A stretch of DNA of 64,000 bases from Nocardia sp. NBC_01503 (GCF_036327755.1 NZ_CP109596.1:3720001-3784000); one strand, 5' to 3'; positions 49,591 to 57,763 are shown, numbered from the stretch's first letter. Program-made: numbers and translations. Notes: generated by a model from the sequence alone, not told the origin.

Positions 49591-49820
49591 GCCCTTATCG
49601 TGCGCACAGGGCTGCCTTGTTTACCGCAGGACATGCCGGGCGTGACAGCCTGAACTGCAACCTCGCCCTGGCCGTGGATCTGCCGGCGAACCCAGCCTGA
49701 ATCTGCCGACTGCCGGTGCGGGCGGCTACCTCTCTATTCGGAGCGGCCGCGCGTCTGGATTCAGGCGGAAAGTGGTGTCGTCGAGGGTTTCGCCCGCGGG
49801 CCGCTGTGGAAAGCTGGGGC
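49591..49820 (+). other. Right arm of cassette A before DUF255 copy 2
   Basis: 230 bp with no gene. It should carry the promoter that came with copy 2. TTTACCGCAGG near 49619 loosely resembles the TTTCCGCAGG of the left ends, but one match of this length may be chance. Confidence 0.3.
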
Positions 49821-49991
49821 GTGAACCTGCTGAAGGATGCCACCTCGCCATACCTGCGCCAGCATGCCGACAACCCGGTGCATTGGCGGGAATGGGATGT
49901 GGTGGCGCTGGCTGAGGCGGCGCGGCGGGATGTGCCGATTCTGCTGTCCATCGGATACGCGTCTTGCCACTGGTGCCATGTGATGGTTTAA
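49821..49991 (+). pseudogene. Truncated DUF255 gene 5' end, copy 2
   Basis: 56 codons from the GTG at 49821: VNLLKDATSPYLRQHADNPV...SIGYASCHWCHVMV then TAA. About 43 of 55 residues match the full-length copy and about 47 match copy 1. The break after codon 55 is at the same base as in copy 1. It was probably the working gene start after cassette A inserted and was then displaced by cassette B. Confidence 0.88.
49965..49986 (+). repeat. Attachment-core repeat, copy 2
   Basis: The second identical 22-bp copy of the DUF255 core, TGCCACTGG through GATGG. It is followed by TTTAAGGTTACTAGTCGG, the cassette B left end. Confidence 0.8.
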
Positions 49992-50087
49992 GGTTACTAG
50001 TCGGATTTCCGCAGGTAAACGCTGTATTTCTGGTTGAATCGGCCATCTGCGCCAGCGATTCAGCGGGGTTGGGCCGGTCGCGCCGGA

Positions 50088-50585
50088 TCAGTCTTTCGAG
50101 GTGCTGGCTGCGCCTGAGCTGAGGTCTGTTATTCCAGGTGCGAACTTGTATGCCCACGCCTCGCGGACTGCGATGGCGGCCGCGACGAGTGTGACAGTTC
50201 GTGCGGAGTCGAAACTGTTCTCCCACCAGCTTGTTCCGTTGAGTACTTTGATGGTCACCGTGGCGGCTGCGATCGGAACGGCGATGGTGAACACGCCGGG
50301 TATGCGCTGACTGACCGTGATCGCTTCGGTTATGGCTGCCACGACGGCGAATCCGAGCGCGACTGTTGCGTAGGTGGCCAGTATGTCGACTCCGGGTGGC
50401 ACGTCCCGAGTGGCGAGCGAACTGCATACCTGCAGAGTCGGATTGCCGGTTGAGCATTGGACGCGTTCGCGGGACCAGCCGATCGAGGCTGTCGTCGTTG
50501 TGCCGAGGAGCACCGCGACCACGAATGCCCACCAGCTGACATGGCCGGTGATTCGCGCGATCTTGTACAGCCGTAGGCGCGTCAC
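50088..50585 (-). CDS. Small four-helix membrane protein
   Basis: 165 residues. Hydrophobic segments: HVSWWAFVVAVLLGTTTTASIGW, ILATYATVALGFAVVAAITEAI, GVFTIAVPIAAATVTIKVL and TVTLVAAAIAVREAWAYKF. The second extracytoplasmic loop includes C-S-T-G-N-P-T-L-Q-V-C, a possible disulfide. I do not recognise a family. Its start is 4 bp from the end of the next gene upstream, so it is probably co-transcribed with the cassette B immunity genes. Confidence 0.6.
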   Translation of the reverse strand: MTRLRLYKIARITGHVSWWAFVVAVLLGTTTTASIGWSRERVQCSTGNPTLQVCSSLATRDVPPGVDILATYATVALGFAVVAAITEAITVSQRIPGVFTIAVPIAAATVTIKVLNGTSWWENSFDSARTVTLVAAAIAVREAWAYKFAPGITDLSSGAASTSKD

Positions 50586-50588
50586 CGG

Positions 50589-51104
50589 TCAGAGGTCGAA
50601 CCAGGCCGTGCTGGTCCAGTTCGGGGTTTCACCGGGGGTGAGTTGGAGGTGGAAATCGGGGCCGTCGTGGGTCCTGCTGAGTTCGGGTTCCGTCAGCTGG
50701 CTGATGGTGCATACGTAGTCGCCGTTGGGCAGATCTATGCCGGTGCCGTACCAGTCCTTTTCCCGGTCGATGCGTTCGTTCTCGAATTGGGCGGCCATCG
50801 TGAGGATTTCGTAGTTCACGACGATCAGCTCCCCCTTGGTGACGGTGATGGGGCCGGTGGCTTGCCGGGCGATGGGGAACTGTGGTTCTACCGATGAGGC
50901 GGACACGTCGATTCGCCAGCTGCCCTCACTGCCCGTTCCCCAGAGCAGCATGGTCCGCCTTCCCATTTCGGACGTGAAGTGCCCGAACAGGGAGTCCAGG
51001 GTCCAGTTCTCGCTCACGAATGTGTTGTAGGCGTGAAGGTCCACGATGCCGAGGAAGCCTGAGTCGTCCGGCATATTTTCGATTCGAATTGGAAGCGGTG
51101 TCAT
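50589..51104 (-). CDS. Hypothetical protein, possible immunity protein
   Basis: 171 residues, soluble, beta-rich and acidic. Sequences such as DDSGFLGIVDLHAYNTFVSENWTLDSLFGHFTSEMGRRTMLLWGTGSEGSWRIDVS and GPITVTKGELIVVNYEILTMAAQFENERIDREKDWYGTGIDLPNGDYVCTISQL suggest a compact beta domain. I do not recognise it. It lies between a membrane protein and a SUKH-like gene, and its size, acidity and position fit accessory immunity proteins of toxin loci (inference). Confidence 0.6.
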   Translation of the reverse strand: MTPLPIRIENMPDDSGFLGIVDLHAYNTFVSENWTLDSLFGHFTSEMGRRTMLLWGTGSEGSWRIDVSASSVEPQFPIARQATGPITVTKGELIVVNYEILTMAAQFENERIDREKDWYGTGIDLPNGDYVCTISQLTEPELSRTHDGPDFHLQLTPGETPNWTSTAWFDL

Positions 51105-51189
51105 GGCCTACTCCTTTCAGAGTCGATTGATTTGGATGCCGACGACAGCAGGTCGAATCGGCCGAATCGGCCGGCGCGGGCTTCGGAGA

Positions 51190-51558
51190 TCAACTGTCAA
51201 AGTCGATCAGGTCGTCTACCGCTTTTCTGAGCCAGTCATAGAAGGAGGGATAGGAGTCGCGGTTTTCCCACCCAGGCTCAGCGAAGTCGTGAACGGTGAC
51301 GATCTCGGACGATCCGTGCTCCCAGCACGCAACATCGTCGTTGTCGATGCGTGCCGCGAACGGCACAAGTTGCCGCTCGGGGTATCGTTCACGCATGCCG
51401 TGATATCGCAACTCGAGCACCTTGCCGTGCAGGATATTCCAAGGCTCGAGGTCCAGTAGGCCAAGGTCCACTATCCGGGCGAATTCGTGGGGGTAGGTGA
51501 ACCCCGCGGGCAGTTCCCCCTCGTTCAACAACTCGATCATCGTCAGTTTCCCGTCCAT
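51190..51558 (-). CDS. SMI1/KNR4-like (SUKH) immunity protein
   Basis: 122 residues. The C-terminal half FAARIDNDDVACWEHGSSEIVTVHDFAEPGWENRDSYPSFYDWLRKAVDDL has the late strands and helix of SUKH immunity proteins, with the DDVACW and SFYDWLR landmarks; the N-terminal half is shorter than usual. Its start overlaps the 3' end of the toxin gene by 16 bp, the standard toxin-then-immunity order. It probably binds and neutralises the C-terminal toxin domain encoded next to it. Confidence 0.78.
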   Translation of the reverse strand: MDGKLTMIELLNEGELPAGFTYPHEFARIVDLGLLDLEPWNILHGKVLELRYHGMRERYPERQLVPFAARIDNDDVACWEHGSSEIVTVHDFAEPGWENRDSYPSFYDWLRKAVDDLIDFDS

Positions 51559-52763
51559 CCCGTAAGGGGCGCGCCCTCAGGATATGTATCTCGAAATCGG
51601 GCACTCTGGTTTGCGATACGGTTCTCCATGGCCTCGCCCCAAGTCTGGGGAAGATCGCCTTGGCGGGTGAAGCGTATCGCCATCGACTCTGGGATCGGCT
51701 GGTCAAAGGCGTGAATTCGCGCCAAGATTGGTGTATCGGTGTATTTTGCGGCCAATACGCGCGTGTTGTCGACCGCGGTAAGTCCGCCGTCAGAGGCCAC
51801 AACCACATCGATGGGATCGCCGACCCAGCCGCTGCGGGCCATGCTTTCGATGATTTCTGCGGCATCGTTAACCTTGTTCTGGCTGAACCGTACTGTCGAT
51901 GGGTTGAGCGCGACGATTCCGCTGCCGCCACGCCCACCGAGGGCTGTTCCAGCGTTACCCAGTTGGCTGGTGAGTGTTTCGGCACCAAGAGCGGTCGTTC
52001 CACTCTCGAGCAATCCGCGGGCCAGAAGCTCGCTGCCTATCAATCGTCCGGCTGTGTAGCCGAGTTCAGCGACACCGGTGACTGCCATAACGGCGTTGAA
52101 AACCAGGTCGGCGTTGTCGACGACGTTACCGGCGTCCATCTTGGTGGTGTCGGTGGGCAGGGTAATACCGTTGATTGTGCTGAAGGTGGTGATCTCGACG
52201 CCGGTGTAGTCGAGGTACTGTAACGAGACGAGGCTGCCGTTCTTGTCGAAATAGGCGGTGGCCGAGCGTGTTTCACCGCTCTTGTCGCGGAAGAACCATT
52301 CCTGGGTGCTGGTGCCGTCGGCGGCTGTGATGATCAGGCCACGGTTCGTGACGGGGTCGCTGTGCCAGGTGCCGGTGACGGGGTCGTATTGGTTGCCGTA
52401 GTTCGCGGTGCCGATGGCGTTGTTGTAGCGGTCGATGGGGACAGCGGTGCCGTCAGGTTCGAGAACGTAGCGGCTGCCGTCGTCTTCGGTGATGATGCTG
52501 CCCGGGTGGCCGTTGGTGCTACCGCCGACGGTGTTGACCTGGGTGTGGGTGCCGTCGGGGTTGGTGATATCGGTTGTCGGGCCGAGCGCGCCTTGGCGGA
52601 AGTCGGCTTCGCTGACGGTGCAGTCGGTGTTGTATTCGGTGACATGGCCCGCGCGTCCGCCCGATTGGAGTTCGACGGTTTCGGCCGGTGTGCTGCTGCC
52701 CGGCGAGGTTTCGCGGACGATCAGGCCGCCGGGGTGCTCCATCGACCGGGGACCTTCGCGCAT
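51543..52763 (-). CDS. Polymorphic-toxin-like protein with ParB-like C-terminal domain
   Basis: 406 residues; the start is uncertain. The N-terminal 200 residues contain repeat-like beta segments (TDITNPDGTHTQVNTVGGSTNGHPGSIITEDDGSRYVLEPDGT; GTSTQEWFFRDKSGETRSATAYFDKNGSLVSLQYLD). The C-terminal 115 residues, VRFSQNKVNDAAEIIESMARSGWVGDPIDVVVASDGGLTAVDNTRVLAAKYTDTPILARIHAFDQPIPE, match a ParB/Srx-like nuclease fold used as toxin tip. There is no secretion signal or WXG-type N-terminus, so it may be a displaced toxin module. A SUKH immunity gene follows with a 16-bp overlap. Confidence 0.75.
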   Translation of the reverse strand: MREGPRSMEHPGGLIVRETSPGSSTPAETVELQSGGRAGHVTEYNTDCTVSEADFRQGALGPTTDITNPDGTHTQVNTVGGSTNGHPGSIITEDDGSRYVLEPDGTAVPIDRYNNAIGTANYGNQYDPVTGTWHSDPVTNRGLIITAADGTSTQEWFFRDKSGETRSATAYFDKNGSLVSLQYLDYTGVEITTFSTINGITLPTDTTKMDAGNVVDNADLVFNAVMAVTGVAELGYTAGRLIGSELLARGLLESGTTALGAETLTSQLGNAGTALGGRGGSGIVALNPSTVRFSQNKVNDAAEIIESMARSGWVGDPIDVVVASDGGLTAVDNTRVLAAKYTDTPILARIHAFDQPIPESMAIRFTRQGDLPQTWGEAMENRIANQSARFRDTYPEGAPLTGWTGN

Positions 52764-52890
52764 AGTTCTGATGCTGCTCGAGCTCCTCGGCCGTCACGTA
52801 TTCGCGGTACGGTGTGAGCTGCGTGCTGGTTCCCCAGAAGGCCAACTGCCGTTGCACGTGGGGTCCGACGACGATCACCAAGAAATGCAT
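52764..52890 (-). pseudogene. Remnant of a phage-like small gene
   Basis: The frame from ATG 52890 reads MHFLVIVVGPHVQRQLAFWGTSTQLTPYREYVTAEELEQHQNYA before it loses coding character at the toxin gene, which uses another frame. A start like this (MxFLVxVxG...QLAxxxxxTxxxPYREY) recalls small genes of actinophages. About 42 residues remain. It may mark the phage origin of cassette B. Confidence 0.35.
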
Positions 52891-53272
52891 CGGTCACCAC
52901 CCGCTCGGGAGCGTCGATGCGTACGCGATCTGCATTCCTAGGTCCATGCGACGAACCTAACGCTGCGAGCATGCGCATCGACGCAACGCAACGCTGCCCA
53001 GATGGAGTCTCAGCAGGCGGTGGTGTGCTGATCCCGGTTGCCGCCGACTGGTCAGGGCTACCGGTGGTTGGGATCGGTGCTGGATACTCGCGACCAGATA
53101 TCCGCTCCTACTGGCTGAGGTGATGGCGCACTACTCTTCATGCGATGGCGCACGAGCCTAGACCACGATACTGGGACGGTTGTGCCAATCCGACTGATTT
53201 CACAGTGGAAGCGTGGGGCATGCGCTGGGCTGAGTGGGTTGTGGGTCGATTCGAAATAGGAGGTTGGTGGGC
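52891..53272 (+). other. Right arm of cassette B before the full DUF255 gene
   Basis: 382 bp without a gene. It contains GTGATGGCGCA at 53120 and GATGGCGCACGAG at 53144, which match the bases just after the core in the DUF255 gene (coding VMAHE). These may be scraps of a further 5' copy or chance. The functional promoter should be near 53230, and AGGAGG precedes the GTG at 53273. Confidence 0.4.
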
Positions 53273-55369
53273 GTGAACCAATTAGCCAGTGCCACATCGC
53301 TTTATCTGCGTCAGCATGCTGAGAACCCGGTGGATTGGCGGGAGTGGAGTGCCGAGGCGTTGGCTGAAGCGGCGGCGCGGGATGTGCCCATCCTAATGTC
53401 CATAGGATATTCGTCCTGCCACTGGTGCCATGTGATGGCGCATGAATCGTTCGAGGATGCGGATACCGCCGCGCTGATGAACGCGAACTTCGTGTGTATC
53501 AAGGTGGATCGGGAGGAGCGGCCGGATCTGGATGCGGTGTATATGAATGCCACCGTTGCCATGACCGGGCAGGGTGGGTGGCCGATGACCTGCTTCCTGA
53601 CGCCCGCGGGGGAGCCGTTCTACTGCGGGACGTATTACCCGAAGACGGCTCGGCAGGGGATGCCCTCGTTTACGCAGTTGTTGACCGCTGTGACCGATAC
53701 GTGGGTGAATCGGCGGGGTGAGGTCGAGCAGGCCGCGGGGCAGGTGGGGGAGGCTTTGCGGCAGCAGACCGCTGGGCTGCCGGAGAGTGCTACTCGGTTG
53801 AGTGCCAATCTGCTCGATCATGCGGTGGCCTCGGTGTTGAAGGATGTGGATTCGCGGCACGGGGGGTTCGGCGGGGCTCCCAAGTTTCCGCCTTCGGCAT
53901 TGCTCGAAGGGCTGCTGCGGGATTATGAGCGGACGGGGGATTCCGCTGTGTTGCAGGCGGTTTCGTTCACCGCCGAGGCGATGGCGCGGGGTGGGATCTA
54001 TGACCAGTTGCGGGGTGGGTTCGCGCGGTATTCGGTGGACGCCGCCTGGGTGGTGCCGCATTTCGAGAAGATGCTCTATGACAATGCGCAGCTGGTGCGG
54101 GTGTATTCGCATCTGGCGCGGCGGGGACAGGATGGGCAGGACGCGCCTTGGCGGGATCCGCTGGCCGCACCCGATGCTTCGGAACCATTGGCGCTCAGGG
54201 TTACCAGGGAGACCGTCGAGTTTCTGTTGAATGATCTCGGCACCGAACAGGGCGGGTTCGCCTCCGCGCTCGATGCCGATACGCACCTGGAGCCGGGACA
54301 ACCGGGGGTCGAGGGCGCCACCTACGTCTGGACTCCGGCGGAGTTGAACGGGGTACTCGGCGCGATCGACGGGGCTTGGGCCGCAGAGGTTTTCGGCGTC
54401 ACCACGGCGGGGACCTTCGAGCACGGCACCTCGGTGCTGACCCGGTACTCCGATCCGGAGGCCGCGGATTATGAACGCCTCGAACGTATTCGGGGCATGC
54501 TGAGCGACGCCCGGGAACGTCGGCCGCAGCCCGAACGCGATGACAAGGTGGTCACCGCCTGGAACGGGATGGCGATCACCGCGCTCGCCGAAGCCGGTGC
54601 GGCACATCTGAATCCGGTGTGGATCGCCGCCGCCGAGCGTTGCGCGCGCTTCCTGCTGGAAACCCATGTGCGGGACGGGCGGCCCTGCCGCGCCTCACTC
54701 GGCGGTGTCGCCGGGACCGCGCCGGGCGTGCTGGAGGACTATGCCTGGTTGGCGCTGGGACTGCTCGCACTGCACCAAACCAGCAGTGGGGATTGGCTTT
54801 CGCAGGCACACCGGATTCTCGAGGCCGCCATCACACACTTCGCCGACCCGGAGACCCCGGGCAGTTGGTTCGATACCGCCGATGACGCCGAAACGCTGGT
54901 CACCCGCCCCCGCGACCCGATCGACGGCGCAACCCCCTCCGGCACTTCGGTGTTGGCCGATGCCCTGCTCACCGCGTCCGCGCTGAGCGATCCGGAGCAG
55001 GCCATCCGCTACCGGGATCTGGCCGACCAGACCCTCGGGCGCGGTACGGTGCTGCTCGCCAAAGCCCCACGCTCGGCGGGCCATTGGCTCGCGGTGGCCG
55101 AAGCCGCCCTGCGCGGGCCGCTCCAGGTGGCCGTCTCCGCCGGTGACGCCGACCTGGACGGCTGGGCCGCCTGCCTGCTCACCGCGGCGCGCGTGGCCGC
55201 TCCGGGCGGCACCGTGATCGTCTCCGGCGATCAGGACTCCCAGCCCCTGCTCGCGGACCGCCCGCCGGTGCACGACCTCTCCGCCGCCTACGTCTGCCGA
55301 GGGTCGGTCTGCGACCTGCCGGTCACCACGGTGGCGGAGGTGCGGACCGCGCTGCGACCCCCGGTCTGA
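53273..55369 (+). CDS. DUF255 thioredoxin-fold protein (YyaL-like), full length
   Basis: 698 residues from the GTG at 53273 (AGGAGG upstream). The N-terminal 160 residues form a thioredoxin-like domain with SSCHWCHVMAHESFED (C49, C52) and GGWPMTCFLTPAGEPFYCGTYYP. The remainder is an (alpha/alpha) toroid resembling N-acylglucosamine 2-epimerases and glycoside hydrolases (GGFGGAPKFPP, GGIYDQLRGGFARYSVDAAWVVPHFEKMLYDNAQL). This is the YyaL/spermatogenesis-20-like family, whose biochemical role is unclear. Its first 55 codons came with cassette B; the rest is ancestral. It corresponds to Rv1084. Confidence 0.92.
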   Translation: MNQLASATSLYLRQHAENPVDWREWSAEALAEAAARDVPILMSIGYSSCHWCHVMAHESFEDADTAALMNANFVCIKVDREERPDLDAVYMNATVAMTGQGGWPMTCFLTPAGEPFYCGTYYPKTARQGMPSFTQLLTAVTDTWVNRRGEVEQAAGQVGEALRQQTAGLPESATRLSANLLDHAVASVLKDVDSRHGGFGGAPKFPPSALLEGLLRDYERTGDSAVLQAVSFTAEAMARGGIYDQLRGGFARYSVDAAWVVPHFEKMLYDNAQLVRVYSHLARRGQDGQDAPWRDPLAAPDASEPLALRVTRETVEFLLNDLGTEQGGFASALDADTHLEPGQPGVEGATYVWTPAELNGVLGAIDGAWAAEVFGVTTAGTFEHGTSVLTRYSDPEAADYERLERIRGMLSDARERRPQPERDDKVVTAWNGMAITALAEAGAAHLNPVWIAAAERCARFLLETHVRDGRPCRASLGGVAGTAPGVLEDYAWLALGLLALHQTSSGDWLSQAHRILEAAITHFADPETPGSWFDTADDAETLVTRPRDPIDGATPSGTSVLADALLTASALSDPEQAIRYRDLADQTLGRGTVLLAKAPRSAGHWLAVAEAALRGPLQVAVSAGDADLDGWAACLLTAARVAAPGGTVIVSGDQDSQPLLADRPPVHDLSAAYVCRGSVCDLPVTTVAEVRTALRPPV
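53417..53438 (+). repeat. Attachment-core repeat, copy 3 (in the full gene)
   Basis: The third identical copy of the 22-bp core, here continuing into the gene (CGCATGAATCG) rather than into cassette sequence. It marks the right junction of the array. Confidence 0.8.
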
Positions 55370-55429
55370 CGTAGACCGTCACCCTGGCGCGGATTCATCG
55401 AAAGTCGTTGGAGCGCAGGTGGTGTGGAT

Positions 55430-55522
55430 CCCGGCCACAAGCACGCCGGGATGACGGGGTCCGCTGCCGCGATGGCGGGAGTCGGCTGCTGTGATGACGG
55501 GGGTTGGCTGTCGGGATGCGGG
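55430..55522. repeat. Degenerate G-rich tandem repeat
   Basis: Units beginning GATGACGGGG, GATGGCGGGA, GATGACGGGG and GATGCGGGG recur at roughly 20-30 bp spacing between the DUF255 gene and the next, convergent gene. They may be decayed repeats or a terminator region. No ORF here is convincing. Confidence 0.3.
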
Positions 55523-55530
55523 GCATGGTG

Positions 55531-55998
55531 TCAGCCCCGCTGGCGAACCTGCATGCCCGCGCGCACCATCGCGGGGACGGCGACCAGCACCGCGACGATA
55601 TGCACTGTCCGAAGCGCGCCGATCGCCACCGATCCGACGCTCCAATCCACCGACAATTCCCCGGACAACACCGCGCCGATCGGCTCGACGAGCAGCGACG
55701 CCAGGCCGACGGTTCCCAGCCCGAGGATCAAAGCTATTCGCGCCCAGCCGATTCCGGCGGCCATGCGAACGGCGACCGTCAATACGGTGAGGTAGATGGC
55801 GGCGCGGATGAGCAGCCCGTACACCAGCCCGCCGGCATTGGTGTCCGGATCGGCCAGGGCGATACCGGCGCGCAGCACCGTCTCACCCGCTCCGGCCAGC
55901 AGGGCGACGACAATCGCCCGGTAGGCCAGCGAAAGTAGCGGTGCGCGAACGGGTTCCGGGGCGGCGGGGAATCGATGCGAAGCACTGACTTCGGTCAT
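55531..55998 (-). CDS. Four-helix membrane protein, 155 aa
   Basis: Hydrophobic segments are LLSLAYRAIVVALLAGAGETVLRAGIAL, GGLVYGLLIRAAIYLTVLTVAVRMA, ARIALILGLGTVGLASLLVEPIGAVL and GALRTVHIVAVLVAVPAMV. The N-terminal 15 residues are polar. No charged catalytic motif is evident and I do not recognise a family, though Mycobacteriaceae have many such small DoxX-like or unassigned proteins. It is convergent with the DUF255 gene. Confidence 0.65.
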   Translation of the reverse strand: MTEVSASHRFPAAPEPVRAPLLSLAYRAIVVALLAGAGETVLRAGIALADPDTNAGGLVYGLLIRAAIYLTVLTVAVRMAAGIGWARIALILGLGTVGLASLLVEPIGAVLSGELSVDWSVGSVAIGALRTVHIVAVLVAVPAMVRAGMQVRQRG

Positions 55999-56173
55999 GC
56001 TCCCAGCGTGACCTCTCCCACCCCGTCACCGAATCCCCCGCAGGTACCAACCCGCCTAGTCCCCGAGGAGGACAAAACCCTTTGCCCAGCCCTGCCCAGG
56101 TCCCTACAGTCCGGGGCATGTGTACGTTTTCGCTCTCGTCCCGTTCCTACGCTGCCGCGAATGCCATGCATGA

Positions 56174-57763
56174 CTAGTGATCGGTTGCCAGGTCGGCGGC
56201 GGTCTCCGGGGGTGCGACCGACTTCGGCTCGGCCTGCGGGCCGCTGCCGTTGCGGCGGGCTGACATGCGGGACGGAGTATCGGTCCAGCATGGAGTGGGC
56301 TCTCTGCGGCCGCGGAGGTGGAGGGTGTCGCGCAGCTCCCACTTACTGCGCTCGAACTCGGAGGCGGCGTCGATGACCGCCTGACTCGCCAGAATGCGGC
56401 GCGGCACCTGTTTGGCCTCGGTGGTGAGGCGAGCCGCCTCATTGACCGCGTCACCGATGACGGTGAACTCCAGGCGGGTGTCCGCGCCGACATCACCGGC
56501 GAAGACCAAGCCCCGCGCCACACCTATGCCGATATCGAGTTCACCGGCGGCGACGACCTCATCGCGAATACGGCGGGCGGCCCGCAATGCCGGGGTCGCA
56601 TTGTCATCCAGCGCGAGCGGCGCACCGAAGATGCACAGCGCCGCATCACCCTCGAACTTGTTGACCAGCCCGTGGTTCTCCTCGGTGGCCGCCACCACGA
56701 TCGACAGCAGCCGATTCAGCTTGGTGACGAAGTCGTGCGGCGCGAGCTCGGTGGCGAGCGCGACCGATCCGGTGACATCCACGAAGAGCGCCGTCACCAC
56801 CCGGGTATCGCCGGTCAGATTGGTGACACCGGCGATATCGTTCCGACCGGAGAGCGCCCGCTCGGCCACCTCCTCGCCGACATGTCTGCCGAAGACGGTC
56901 CGCATGCGTTCGCGCTCACGCAGATTCGTGGCCAGCTCATTGACCGAATGCTCCAGCCGCCCGATCTCACTGGTGCTGCCGATCGGTACCCGCACCTCGA
57001 GATCACCGTGCGCGATCCGGTCGAGTGCGTCCCGCAGGGTGTGCAGCGGGGTGGCGATGGCGCGCGCCAGGGCCGCCGTGGCGACCGAGCCCGCCGAAAG
57101 CCCCACCACCGCAAGGTAGATGGCGGTACGCACCCGGTCCGGGTAGGCCGAGGACGGGTCGGCGAGCACGGTGATGAGCATGAACAGCGGCACCGCGCCC
57201 ACCACCGCGAAGGTGACGAGCACGCGCATCAGCACGGTCGAACTCCAGTGCGCGGTGTCGTCCAGCACCTCCGCCACCACCGGAATGGTGGGCCGGATCA
57301 ACCGGTCCACGATCAGATAGGTGAGCGCCGCCGACTCCAGCCCGCCGAGTGTGAACATCGACAGCACCACCGCGAAATCCCGCTGCGGGGTGGCATGGGC
57401 GAAGACCGCCGCCGCGATGATCACCCCGGGCACCCAGATCGCCAAGGCGCGCAAGGTGACCGCGAGTGGCACCTGGAGCAGTCGCCGCGCCTCGGCCTCG
57501 GTCGGCGGCCGGCGCTGATCGAGCCAGCCGAAGTTCAAACGCCGGTCCCGCACCGCGAGCATGATGCCGATAGCCGCGCCGATGGTCGGATAGATGGCGA
57601 CCTGGATGAAGGTGTTCACCCACTCCGAGCCGAGGCGGCCGAAGAATCCGGAGAGCCAGAGTTCGATGGTGATGACCGCGAGACCGCTGAGGTTGCATGC
57701 CATGACAACGGCCGACAAACCCCACCGCGCGCGCAGCGCCCACAGAATGAGTCTGCTGATCAC
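56174..57763 (-). CDS. Membrane-bound class III adenylate/guanylate cyclase
   Basis: 529 residues from a GTG. Six hydrophobic helices (about 10-245), then a HAMP-like linker (TPLHTLRDALDRIAHGDLEVRVPIGSTSEIGRLEHSVNELATNLRERERMR), then the cyclase domain (about 300-480). VVTALFVDVTGSVALATELAP carries the first metal Asp, KFEGDAALCIFGAP the lysine and second metal Asp, FTVIGDAVNEAARL the substrate-specifying Asp. These choices favour ATP as substrate. This is the 6TM-HAMP cyclase group also seen as Rv1318c-Rv1320c. Output would be cAMP made at the membrane. Confidence 0.9.
   Translation of the reverse strand: MISRLILWALRARWGLSAVVMACNLSGLAVITIELWLSGFFGRLGSEWVNTFIQVAIYPTIGAAIGIMLAVRDRRLNFGWLDQRRPPTEAEARRLLQVPLAVTLRALAIWVPGVIIAAAVFAHATPQRDFAVVLSMFTLGGLESAALTYLIVDRLIRPTIPVVAEVLDDTAHWSSTVLMRVLVTFAVVGAVPLFMLITVLADPSSAYPDRVRTAIYLAVVGLSAGSVATAALARAIATPLHTLRDALDRIAHGDLEVRVPIGSTSEIGRLEHSVNELATNLRERERMRTVFGRHVGEEVAERALSGRNDIAGVTNLTGDTRVVTALFVDVTGSVALATELAPHDFVTKLNRLLSIVVAATEENHGLVNKFEGDAALCIFGAPLALDDNATPALRAARRIRDEVVAAGELDIGIGVARGLVFAGDVGADTRLEFTVIGDAVNEAARLTTEAKQVPRRILASQAVIDAASEFERSKWELRDTLHLRGRREPTPCWTDTPSRMSARRNGSGPQAEPKSVAPPETAADLATDH

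Larger units (their letters stand above)
47654..49986. mobile_element. Cassette A: integrated element in the DUF255 gene
   Basis: The 2.3-kb unit runs from the break after core copy 1 to the end of core copy 2. Its left end (TTTAGGGTTACTAGTCG then ATTTCCGCAGGTAAA) is nearly identical to that of cassette B. Its right end is a fresh 5' end of the DUF255 gene, so insertion would restore the target. Cargo: VapBC and a membrane protein. GC content is visibly lower than in the flanks. No integrase, transposase or terminal inverted repeat is visible, so mobility, if any, would need enzymes in trans. Confidence 0.65.
49987..53438. mobile_element. Cassette B: integrated element in the DUF255 gene
   Basis: The 3.5-kb unit runs from the break after core copy 2 to the end of the core in the full gene. 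The left end matches that of cassette A. Cargo is on the minus strand: a small membrane protein, a possible immunity protein, a SUKH-like immunity protein and a C-terminal toxin-domain protein. The right end is the present functional start of the DUF255 gene. No recombinase gene is visible. Confidence 0.65.

Noticed and set aside
49619..49629. Right-end repeat of cassette A (TTTACCGCAGG)
   Set aside because: One loose match of 10 bases to the left-end TTTCCGCAGG, not repeated in cassette B.
52519..52890. A 123-residue minus-strand protein
   Set aside because: Only the first 42 residues look like coding sequence; the rest is a shadow of the toxin gene in another frame.
47654..53438. Insertion sequences or transposase genes explaining the repeats
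   Set aside because: No transposase, recombinase or terminal inverted repeats are visible; the repeats are parts of a host gene in direct orientation.
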